Positions 1 through 5,446 of a stretch of 5,511 nt of DNA are shown in pieces; position 1 is the stretch's first letter; each line of letters starts with the position of its first letter. The DNA is from an uncultured Chloroflexota bacterium (lineage in GTDB: Bacteria > Chloroflexota > Dehalococcoidia > UBA3495). Position numbers and translations under genes: made by a program. The notes under the pieces are model-generated. The model searched no databases. It was not told the DNA's origin and saw nothing but the letters and a program-made list of their open reading frames with translations. Where the stretch lies: assembly GCA_913020235.1 (NCBI GenBank), contig CAJWBT010000174.1, positions 1 to 5,511 of the forward strand, in the 5' to 3' direction.

Positions 1-1005
1 GAGGAGATCGAGTACGGAGAAGAGTTGGGCTATGACTCGGTCTGGCTGCCGGAGCATCATTTCGCCGTTTACGGCATGTTGGGCAATCCAATGACCCTGG
101 CGGCGGCAATATCGCAGCGCACCAAGAAGATGAAGATCGGCACCGCAATTATGGTCCTGCCCTTCCAGCACCCGCTGCGGCTGGCCGAGGATGCGGCGTT
201 GGTCGACGTTCTCAGCGAGGGGAGACTGCTCCTGGGTCTGGGCCGCGGTTACCAGCCGCCGGAGTTCCACGGATTCGGCGTGCCACAGCACGCCTCGCGC
301 GGCATGTTCATGGAGGGTTTTGAGATCCTCCGGCGAGCCCTGTCCGGCGAGAAGTTTGCCTACGACGGGCACTTCTGGAAGATCGAGGAGCCCACCGAGA
401 TTTTCCCCAAGCCCATCCAGAAGCCGTATCCCCCGATGTATCTGGCGGCGGTGAGCCCGCCAACCTACGAGATCGCGGCCCGCCTGAACGTCTCGCTCTT
501 GCGGTCGCCACAGTTCAGCAACCTGGATTCGGTGGCTGAGGCCTTTAATGGCTACGCGAAAAGAATGAGGGAACTCGGCCACGACCCCAACGCGCTGGAC
601 CAGCCCTTCTCGGTGCGGAGCTATGTGGCGCCCACCGATGAAGAAGCCAAGGAAGCGACCAGCCACGTTGTATGGTTCTATCACCTTCTGGCAACCCTCC
701 TTCCAGGGGCGCCCGGCCGGCCCGCGCCGCCCTCGGGCTACGAGAACTATCCCCGGGACCCCAGCGTACTGTCGCAGGTCACGGCGGACGACGTGTGGGA
801 GCGGGGGACCTGTTTCGGTTCCCCGGAGCGCGTCATCGAGCAGATGAAGCGGTACATGCATCAAGCCGGCGCAACCAGTTTCATGCTCCAGATGCGTATC
901 GGAGGGCTGGAGCATGACAAGGTGATGCGCTCCATGGAACTCTTTGCCAAGGAAGTAATGCCGGCCCTCCGGGAGGAGGAAGCCAAGGTGGTGTCTCCAG
1001 TTTGA
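1..1005 (+). CDS. LLM-class flavin-dependent oxidoreductase (luciferase-like monooxygenase), 5' truncated
   Basis: The frame is open from base 1 and 334 residues are visible; the start codon lies upstream. A TTG at 25 is in frame, but the eight codons before it continue the family's usual N-terminal helix (EEIEYGEELGYDSVW), so it is not the start. Seen: the PEHHF motif (fragment residues 17-21), GLGRG (79-83) closing a barrel strand, the stretch FPKPIQKPYPPMYLAAVSPP, and a C-terminal CFGSPERVIEQM segment (from residue 271) typical of this superfamily. Known: these are cytoplasmic TIM-barrel enzymes that use reduced FMN or F420, often for monooxygenation; only about 20-35 residues should be missing. 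The substrate cannot be told from sequence, and a non-oxygenase F420-dependent role is possible. The gene ends 65 bp before the RdhA-like gene on the same strand, which suggests one transcript. Confidence 0.93.
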   Translation, partial: EEIEYGEELGYDSVWLPEHHFAVYGMLGNPMTLAAAISQRTKKMKIGTAIMVLPFQHPLRLAEDAALVDVLSEGRLLLGLGRGYQPPEFHGFGVPQHASRGMFMEGFEILRRALSGEKFAYDGHFWKIEEPTEIFPKPIQKPYPPMYLAAVSPPTYEIAARLNVSLLRSPQFSNLDSVAEAFNGYAKRMRELGHDPNALDQPFSVRSYVAPTDEEAKEATSHVVWFYHLLATLLPGAPGRPAPPSGYENYPRDPSVLSQVTADDVWERGTCFGSPERVIEQMKRYMHQAGATSFMLQMRIGGLEHDKVMRSMELFAKEVMPALREEEAKVVSPV

Positions 1006-1058
1006 TATGAGGTCCCGGATAATCGATGGCCCCCCGGCTACCAGGAATCAACACGAAT

Positions 1059-1063
1059 AGGAG
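1059..1063 (+). promoter_or_regulatory. Ribosome binding site of the RdhA-like gene
   Basis: AGGAG lies 7 nt before the ATG at 1071. It decides the start in favour of 1071 over the in-frame ATG at 1026, which has no purine-rich site at a suitable distance and would add 15 residues lacking family character. Confidence 0.75.
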
Positions 1064-1070
1064 CACGACG

Positions 1071-2396
1071 ATGCCGAGAGTAGCACACACAGTAACGCGC
1101 CCCGGTAAGAACTTGGGAGACCCCGACACGACCATTCCGGTGCCGGAGGACTTGGTCACGGTCCCTGGTGTCCGCCAGCGCCCGGAAGAAGTGGACTGGT
1201 ACACTGTTGAGTATCCCCTGGAAAGCCACAACGTGGAGAACCGTTCCTACCGCCAGTGGGTGGATACCGTCACTGCCATCAGGGGACTGCGCAGAGAGCA
1301 CGAAACGCTCAATAGGCCGTGGGTGACCGGCGCCAGGGCGTCAGGTGATCTGGCGCCTACCGCAGCCCCGGTCCCTGAGAAAGACGTTACCGCGGAGATC
1401 AAGCAGAAGGCCCGGGAGGTGGGTTACCACGAGGTGGGGATCACGGCGTTCGATCTCCGCTACGTCTTCGTCAGCAAAAGGGACAAGGTAAATTACGACC
1501 TGCCTCACGCTATCTGCTTGGTAATGGAGCAGAATTACGAGGACACCAACACTGCTCCCAGCGGCCCCGCCGAAGCGGCCGCGCTCGCTACCTACCGCAA
1601 GGAGGGCGAGGCGGGCCTCGAGTTGGCGGCCTTCATTCGCTCCTTGGGCTATCGTGCCCAGGTCCACAGCCCCAACGATGCCATTTGCGCGAACATACCC
1701 ATGCACGTCGCGGCCGGCCTCGGACAGCAGGGGGCCAACGGGCAGCTTCTCTCTCCCTACTTCGGGTCCCGGGCCAGGATCATGCTGATCGCCACCGACG
1801 CGCTGGTGACCCACGACGAGCCGGTGGACTACGGTATCCACGCGTTCTGCCAGGTGTGCCAGGTGTGCGTGAACCGCTGCCCCGGGCGGGCCATTCAGAA
1901 AGAGAAGATCTGGTGGCGGGGCGTGGAGAAGAACAAGCTGATCGCCAAGCGGTGCCGTCCGGTAATGGGCCGCTATGCCGCCTGCGGCATCTGCCAGAAG
2001 GTGTGCCCCGTCGCGAAGTACGGTATGAAAGCGGTGATGGAGCACTACGTGGAGACCGGAGAGATCAAGGGCAAGGGCACCGACGATCTGGAAGGATACA
2101 CCCTCCCCGATATGGGTTACTTCGGCACAGGAGAGCTGCCCCAATTCGATCCCGAGTTCTTCCAGATTCCGGAAGGGCGCCTGGAGGAATGGGTCGTTAA
2201 ACGGCTCAAGGAAAAGCTGGCCGAAGGCACCCAGAACGACGCACAGTTGGCGGAAGATTTCGGCAAGCACCTGGTGAGGGCGGTACGACGTCCTGCCGAC
2301 TTCATGGAGGAACTCTACTTTACGCCGGAAGTGACCGATTCCCTGCCGTCCAGGTCGTTCTTCGAAGATGAGCCCGAGTTCGAGGAAGACTTGTAG
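1071..2396 (+). CDS. Reductive dehalogenase-like corrinoid/[4Fe-4S] protein, cytoplasmic (no Tat signal)
   Basis: The protein has 441 residues from the ATG at 1071. Seen: a ferredoxin-like double cluster region with C260-x2-C263-x2-C266-x3-C270-P, then C295-x9-C305-x2-C308-x3-C312-P, matching the two [4Fe-4S] motifs of RdhA (second motif C-x2-12-C-x2-C-x3-C-P). Before it, GLGQQGANGQLLSPYFGSRA (from G216) resembles the GLGE-x-GRNG-LITPEYG stretch near the corrinoid site, shared more loosely with QueG. Y194 in GYRA is a candidate catalytic tyrosine, by analogy only. The N-terminus has no RRxFxK Tat motif or hydrophobic helix, and no RdhB anchor gene follows, so the protein is probably cytoplasmic and non-respiratory. 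The C-terminus ends in an acidic tail. The queuosine enzyme QueG is less likely: there is no HEAT-repeat tail and the context differs. Dehalogenation itself is unproven; it may reduce another substrate. It is probably co-transcribed with the upstream monooxygenase. Confidence 0.82.
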   Translation: MPRVAHTVTRPGKNLGDPDTTIPVPEDLVTVPGVRQRPEEVDWYTVEYPLESHNVENRSYRQWVDTVTAIRGLRREHETLNRPWVTGARASGDLAPTAAPVPEKDVTAEIKQKAREVGYHEVGITAFDLRYVFVSKRDKVNYDLPHAICLVMEQNYEDTNTAPSGPAEAAALATYRKEGEAGLELAAFIRSLGYRAQVHSPNDAICANIPMHVAAGLGQQGANGQLLSPYFGSRARIMLIATDALVTHDEPVDYGIHAFCQVCQVCVNRCPGRAIQKEKIWWRGVEKNKLIAKRCRPVMGRYAACGICQKVCPVAKYGMKAVMEHYVETGEIKGKGTDDLEGYTLPDMGYFGTGELPQFDPEFFQIPEGRLEEWVVKRLKEKLAEGTQNDAQLAEDFGKHLVRAVRRPADFMEELYFTPEVTDSLPSRSFFEDEPEFEEDL

Positions 2397-2402
2397 GCTC
2401 TT

Positions 2403-2447
2403 GCCGCCGCCCTTCCACTGTGGGAAGGGCCGGCAGCGGCACGGTTT
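2403..2447 (+). terminator. Possible terminator after the RdhA-like gene
   Basis: Six bases after the stop codon, GCCCTTCC (2409-2416) pairs perfectly with GGAAGGGC (2423-2430) across a 6-nt loop. An outer GCCGC/GCGGC pair (2403-2407 with 2436-2440) extends it. TTTT occurs at 2444-2447, but the U-tract is short and not immediately adjacent, so function is uncertain. Confidence 0.4.
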
Positions 2448-2458
2448 TGGACCTCGTG

Positions 2459-2497
2459 GGGCTCCATCCCTTCGGTTTCCGGGGGGGGGTGGAGCCC
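2459..2497 (+). repeat. Inverted repeat with a G9 run in its 3' side
   Basis: GGGCTCCA (2459-2466) pairs perfectly with TGGAGCCC (2490-2497). The stem can extend inward by TCCC with part of the nine-G run at 2481-2489, giving about 12 bp. It may be a second transcription-stopping hairpin or part of a larger RNA fold. The homopolymer could also be a sequencing-error site. Confidence 0.5.
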
Positions 2498-2595
2498 TGA
2501 AGAGGTTGGCTCTTGAGCGTACCTCGTCGACGTTCAGCCGGTGGCTCCACTGGCGCGGGCCTGAGTCTGTCCAAGAGAGTTGTTTGACTTGAAGC

Positions 2596-2622
2596 GCCGG
2601 GCGCGGTGGTGCCCGGCTTTAT
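2596..2622 (+). terminator. Terminator-like hairpin
   Basis: GCCGGGC (2596-2602) and GCCCGGC (2611-2617) form a perfect 7-bp GC stem with an 8-nt loop, followed by TTTAT. It resembles a weak intrinsic terminator but lies 200 bp after the nearest stop codon, so it may terminate a small transcript or be one module of a structured RNA. Confidence 0.35.
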
Positions 2623-2804
2623 CTTGCCCGGTCCTCCGCGCGGCCGAAGCAGGGAGCGCTTTCTTGGAGACCAAGTGCTTCGCGCTGGGCGGCCAGCGGT
2701 CCGGCTTGGGCCGGTGGAGGAACCCCCACGTTGATCGTTACGGCGAGGGCGGATTGCCGGTCAATCCCGTGAGCTGGGTTAGCAAACTGCCTGGTTCGTC
2801 GGGC

Positions 2805-2854
2805 CCGATCAAACCGTGCCCCGAGGATGAGTCGGGGCATGCGCATCTTATCGG
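2805..2854 (+). repeat. Nested two-stem inverted repeat
   Basis: TGCCCCGA (2817-2824) pairs perfectly with TCGGGGCA (2832-2839) over a 7-nt loop. The stem extends outward by a G-T wobble and a C-G pair to 10 bp. Outside it, CCGAT (2805-2809) pairs with ATCGG (2850-2854) across an internal loop. Stems stacked this way are typical of folded RNA rather than chance, but I recognise no family. Confidence 0.45.
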
Positions 2855-2996
2855 TAACTTGGGACAGAGAGTCGCCGCGGGTCCGGAACGGGGAAAACCT
2901 GTAGCGTTTGAGGGCGTCTCTCCTTTTGGAGAAGAGCGGGGCGAAGTGCCCGCCCACAGCGGGGCCTTGGATGAGCCGGGGAACCCAATGGGGCTC

Positions 2997-3029
2997 TGCC
3001 GGCCGATTGGCGGCATCTGGTTGCCGGCC
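2997..3029 (+). repeat. 8-bp repeat that is both direct and inverted
   Basis: TGCCGGCC occurs at 2997-3004 and again at 3022-3029. Its core GCCGGC is self-complementary, so the copies can also pair (2998-3003 with 3023-3028). A small CCCG-TTT-CGGG hairpin follows at 3042-3052. Confidence 0.4.
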
Positions 3030-3093
3030 GGGGGGCCCGGACCCGTTTCGGGAAGTCTACCCGCAGGGGTGTAGCGGTTGAGGGAGCCGACAC

Positions 3094-3099
3094 AAGGTG
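3094..3099 (+). promoter_or_regulatory. Probable ribosome binding site of the MFS gene
   Basis: AAGGTG lies 11 nt before the ATG at 3111, slightly far but usable. It supports that ATG over the in-frame TTG at 3078, which would add an 11-residue non-hydrophobic lead. Confidence 0.5.
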
Positions 3100-3110
3100 A
3101 GCCGGCGTTA

Positions 3111-4334
3111 ATGGAACGCAGGGGATTCCTGCTGGCCAACCTGACCCTGGGACACGCCGTCGCCCACTTCTACCAGCGTGGCTTCCTGGTGCTTCTCCCC
3201 AAGATCGTCAGCGATTTGGGGCTTAGCGGGGTAGGAGTGGGTTCCCTGGACACGGTACGGCACCTCACTTCCTTCTCCATCGAAGTACCTGGCGGCTTCG
3301 TCGTAGACATGTTGAGACGCCGGTGGAGGCTGGTTTTCGCCGGATGTATGGGCCTGATCGCGGTGGCCTGGGCGGTGACCGGCACCGTGCCCAGCCTGCC
3401 ATTTCTGTTGGGCGCCATGGTGCTGATCTCCCTGCCGGGCACAATCTGGCACCTGCCGGCCATGGCGGCCCTGTCCCGGCGATTCCCCGAACGAAGGGGC
3501 ATGGCCATCTCGGTCCACGGGTTGGGAGGGAACCTGGGAAACGTGGTGGGGCCCTTGGTGGCGGGAGCGCTCCTGGGCTTTCTTCTCCTGACCTGGCGCC
3601 AGGTCGCTTTCCTCTATGCGCTCCCGCCCTTGATCGTAGCTCTGCTCTTCTGGGTGTCCCTCCGGAGCCTGGGAGGGGACAGTGTAGTGGAGGAAAAGGG
3701 GCTGGGGAACCGCCTGCGGGACGCCTTGGGTTTACTCAAGAGCGGTACGGTCCTCCGCCTGGTGTCGGTGGCCATGCTCAGAGCCATCGGTTTCAATGCC
3801 ATCAGCTGGTGGACCCCCATATACTTGAGCGACGAACTGAGATTGGGAGACGCCACCGTAGGCTTCTATGTGGCGCTGCTGACCGCCCTGGGGATGGTCG
3901 CGCTGCCCTTCATGGGGACCCTCTCGGACCGGTTCGGCAGGAAAGCCGTGCTTGTGCCGGGGTTGATAGCCATGTCCGTGCTGTCCTCGTTGTTGGTCAG
4001 TGTGGGAGCGGGCCTCGGCCTAACTATAGTAATCGGCGCAATGGGCCTTTTCTCCTATTCTCTGAACCAGGTCATCAGGGCCGCGGTTCTCGACCTGGCG
4101 CCGAGAGGCTCTGAGGCTACGTCCTACGGACTGATTTTCGGGCTCACCCAACCCATAATTGCAGTTTCATCGATACTCGGGGGGGCCATGAAGGACTGGT
4201 GGGGGATAGAGTTCGTGTTCTATTACGCCACCGTCGTTGTGGCGCTTTCCGCCTTGGTACTTATTATCAGCCCTTTGCCCAAGCCGGGCACCCCGGCCCC
4301 GACGCCCACCCTGAATAACGCGCCTCGAGAGTAG
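3111..4334 (+). CDS. MFS transporter, fosmidomycin-resistance (Fsr)-like type
   Basis: The protein has 407 residues from the ATG at 3111, a normal length for a 12-helix major facilitator. Hydrophobic helices run the whole length with a basic loop in the middle. Motif A is clear after helix 8 as GTLSDRFGRK (residues 269-278); the copy after helix 2 is degenerate (GGFVVDMLRRRWR, residues 61-73). The first helix, with LTLGHAVAHFYQRGF leading into LLPKIVSDLGLS, resembles the HxxxHFYxxxLPxLLP signature of Fsr-like carriers. Known: these are inner-membrane proton-driven antiporters, often for drug or metabolite efflux. The substrate is not readable from sequence. It lies on the same strand as the two upstream enzymes but 714 bp after the RdhA-like stop, so it may have its own promoter; I could not identify one. 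A hairpin follows the stop codon. Confidence 0.9.
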   Translation: MERRGFLLANLTLGHAVAHFYQRGFLVLLPKIVSDLGLSGVGVGSLDTVRHLTSFSIEVPGGFVVDMLRRRWRLVFAGCMGLIAVAWAVTGTVPSLPFLLGAMVLISLPGTIWHLPAMAALSRRFPERRGMAISVHGLGGNLGNVVGPLVAGALLGFLLLTWRQVAFLYALPPLIVALLFWVSLRSLGGDSVVEEKGLGNRLRDALGLLKSGTVLRLVSVAMLRAIGFNAISWWTPIYLSDELRLGDATVGFYVALLTALGMVALPFMGTLSDRFGRKAVLVPGLIAMSVLSSLLVSVGAGLGLTIVIGAMGLFSYSLNQVIRAAVLDLAPRGSEATSYGLIFGLTQPIIAVSSILGGAMKDWWGIEFVFYYATVVVALSALVLIISPLPKPGTPAPTPTLNNAPRE

Positions 4335-4347
4335 GAACCGGCCCGGG

Positions 4348-4374
4348 GTCACGCCGTGGTTCACGCGGCGTGGC
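4348..4374. terminator. Hairpin between convergent genes
   Basis: CACGCCG (4350-4356) and CGGCGTG (4366-4372) pair perfectly over a 9-nt loop, with a wobble pair and a G-C pair outside. It starts 14 bp after the MFS stop and lies about 50 bp beyond the 3' end of the minus-strand broken gene. It could serve either transcript. There is no strong T-tract. Confidence 0.45.
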
Positions 4375-4422
4375 TAACCTTTCGCGCTCGAAGATCGCCA
4401 AGTGGCACCTGGGGTGGTGCGG

Positions 4423-4925
4423 CTAGGCGCCGGTTACCGCAGCGGTCTCTACAGCCTCGTTGGCGCCCGCGGGTTCCACCCAGTCCACAACCTGGGCCCA
4501 AACCGTCCGCACGTAATCCAGCCAAGCCGTCTTGTAGCCCACGGCGTGGGGACCCTCGCAGTCGAGTTGCGCGTCCTCCAAATCGTGCTTCATCGCCCTG
4601 AACGCTGCCCGGGGCAACCGGTAATTGCGCATGTTGATTGGCCCTTGGTTGTCCGTGACGGCCTTGACCTCTTGGTAAGAGGCGGAGCTCAACTAGGTGG
4701 CGGCATTGTCCTTGCCCAGTTGCTCGAAATTGCCTTCGAAGAGTTCCCGCTCCTCGCGAAGCCGGTTAACCAGGCTGTCCAGGTCCAATTCCTTCCCATT
4801 GCTGTTCGATGCCCGTTCCGGGATTATATACCTGACACCGCTAGCGGTGTCAGGTATATAATCCCGGTTGGCTCGACGTTGTGTTGCTCCATGACGTTCT
4901 CGCGGTGACTTTCGGTTGCTGGCAT
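4423..4925 (-). pseudogene. Interrupted small gene of unknown function (palindrome insertion plus in-frame stop)
   Basis: I do not recognise the family. From ATG (4925-4923) the frame runs MPATESHRENVMEQHNVEP and then hits TAA inside a 50-bp palindrome. If exactly those 50 bp are removed, the frame continues through KRASNSNGKELDLDSL and NRLREERELFEGNFEQLGKD to a TAG at 4695-4693. The same frame then carries on for 89 more residues, including GPINMRNYRLPRAAFRAMKH and AVGYKTAWLDYVRTVWAQVV, and ends in TAG at 4425-4423. Codons in all parts mostly end in G or C, as in real genes here. The repaired product would be about 149 residues plus the internal stop, hydrophilic and largely helical, soluble. 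Alternatively the TAG is a true end and the downstream part was a second gene. No clear ribosome binding site precedes 4925. Convergent with the MFS gene. Confidence 0.6.
4818..4867. mobile_element. Perfect 50-bp palindrome, probable miniature palindromic element
   Basis: The arms are 25 bp each with no spacer and no mismatch, beginning CCGGGATTATATACC, centred on CGCTAGCG and ending GGTATATAATCCCGG. As single-stranded DNA or RNA it would fold into a long hairpin with a small CTAG loop. It contains TATATA on both sides and is AT-richer than its surroundings. It lies in a minus-strand reading frame, and its exact removal restores that frame. TT flanks it on both sides on the plus strand (a possible 2-bp duplication, though the frame argues against one). 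Palindromes carrying CCTGACACC-like arms recall non-autonomous elements moved by REP-type/IS200-like tyrosine transposases; this link is inference. Confidence 0.7.
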
Positions 4926-4928
4926 GAT

Positions 4929-4945
4929 GCTAAAGCGTGTTTAGC
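4929..4945. repeat. 6-bp inverted repeat near the start of the broken gene
   Basis: GCTAAA (4929-4934) and TTTAGC (4940-4945) flank a 5-nt spacer, 4 bp upstream of the minus-strand ATG at 4925. It occupies the place where a ribosome binding site would be expected and could be an operator or another small insertion. Confidence 0.35.
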
Positions 4946-5110
4946 AGAATACCTAGCGTCTTGTTGAAGAGGCGAGGTCCCGTTCCGGCTTTCCCGTAAC
5001 CTCCCGTTTTACCCCCTTCCGGGTACCTGTTCGCCTTGCCGGATCCCCGGCGCAGGGCGGTCCCGCATCTGCCTGCTCCTCCATCTTCCCCGGTGCATGA
5101 AACCACATAA

Positions 5111-5275
5111 AGCCATGCCCCCTGGTCGCCGGTTCGGCCGCCACCGGACTGGCAGGAGGCCGCCGTTGGTCCCGCAAATCGGGACCGGTTAGCCGATGGA
5201 ATCCGACATAAGCACGAGGTGATCGCCGCCATCGGCCGCATCGTCACCTCCACGCTGGACATCGACCAGGTGTAA
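5111..5275 (+). pseudogene. Possible remnant of a GAF-domain sensor/signalling protein
   Basis: The open stretch ends HKHEVIAAIGRIVTSTLDID followed by QV and two stops in a row (TAA TAG, 5273-5278). The core IGRIVTSTLDIDQV closely resembles the helix that leads into GAF domains of bacterial sensor kinases and diguanylate cyclases (consensus IGR-x-x-x-STLD-x-D-x-V followed by Y-E). The two stops sit where Tyr and Glu are usual, each one base change away. After them I could not follow the domain in any frame for more than a few residues. The upstream part (5111-5190) has no family resemblance and includes a hairpin. A true GAF domain of about 150 residues is therefore missing. Chance resemblance of about 20 residues is possible. 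Confidence 0.4.
5168..5186. repeat. Perfect 7-bp inverted repeat
   Basis: GGTCCCG (5168-5174) and CGGGACC (5180-5186) flank the spacer CAAAT, with two possible wobble pairs outside. It could be an operator-like site or a small RNA hairpin; nothing nearby fixes the role. Confidence 0.35.
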
Positions 5276-5436
5276 TAGAAGCCCCGCCGGCCAGCGGCGG
5301 CGCAGCACTTTCACTCCTAGGCGACTAAGGCGTACTATATCTCCGAGGTACAAGGGGGCTTGGGCGCCTGGTGGAGTGCGCTCGGCACAGGCCCGCTGGA
5401 TCACGACCAGGCCGGGAGCGCTGCCTCCGGCGGAAG

Positions 5437-5441
5437 AGGAG
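5437..5441 (+). promoter_or_regulatory. Ribosome binding site of tag
   Basis: AGGAG within GGAAGAGGAG lies 5 nt before the TTG at 5447. It supports that unusual start codon, since no in-frame ATG is available before the conserved Cys. Confidence 0.6.
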
Positions 5442-5446
5442 TTGGC

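Larger units (their letters stand above)
2397..3110. other. 714-bp gap without convincing genes, rich in inverted repeats
   Basis: Open frames exist on both strands (the longest starts with TTG at 2580), but their translations are rich in Gly, Pro, Ser and Arg, match no family I recognise, and look like by-products of high GC. The stretch instead carries many hairpins: 2403-2440, 2459-2497, 2596-2617, 2701-2714, a nested pair at 2805-2854, 2919-2932, 2936-2953, 2998-3028, 3042-3052. No tRNA, rRNA, RNase P, tmRNA or cobalamin riboswitch core was found. The first hairpins may end the upstream transcript; the rest could be a structured RNA, the remains of an intron or another element, or the leader of the MFS gene. 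Confidence 0.55.
4926..5446. other. 521-bp region, mostly non-coding, with small hairpins
   Basis: No intact gene is evident. Perfect small inverted repeats lie at 4929-4945 (GCTAAA/TTTAGC), 5129-5147 (CCGGT/ACCGG), 5168-5186 (GGTCCCG/CGGGACC, 5-nt loop) and 5284-5300 (CCGCCG/CGGCGG). A possible GAF-protein remnant sits at 5111-5275. Long minus-strand frames here have no recognisable features and are treated as by-products of high GC. The region looks like decayed sequence upstream of tag. Confidence 0.5.

Noticed and set aside
1341..2270. 309-codon minus-strand open frame inside the RdhA-like gene
   Set aside because: Antisense shadow of a clearly real gene with conserved cysteine motifs; the translation shows no family features.
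2409..2440. Cobalamin riboswitch-like strings (CCACTG next to GGGAAGG) after a corrinoid protein gene
   Set aside because: The strings are directly adjacent instead of spaced, they form a simple hairpin, and the rest of the B12 aptamer is absent.
2580..3074. 164-codon plus-strand open frame starting with TTG
   Set aside because: The translation is Gly/Pro/Arg/Ser-rich without recognisable motifs, the start has no good ribosome site, and the DNA is packed with hairpins. It is more likely a by-product of high GC.
2600..3077. Group II intron remnant
   Set aside because: Some strings (GGAACGGGGAAAACC at 2884-2898) feel intron-like, but no GTGYG 5' end, no domain V with its AGC/GAAA/GTT pattern and no reverse transcriptase could be found.
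2738..3139. 133-codon minus-strand open frame
   Set aside because: Low-complexity Pro/Ser/Gly-rich translation, overlaps the start of the MFS gene and opposes its strand; no family resemblance.
4402..4908. 168-codon plus-strand frame across the broken gene
   Set aside because: It reads antisense to the minus-strand coding-like sequence and runs through the palindrome; the codon pattern favours the minus strand.
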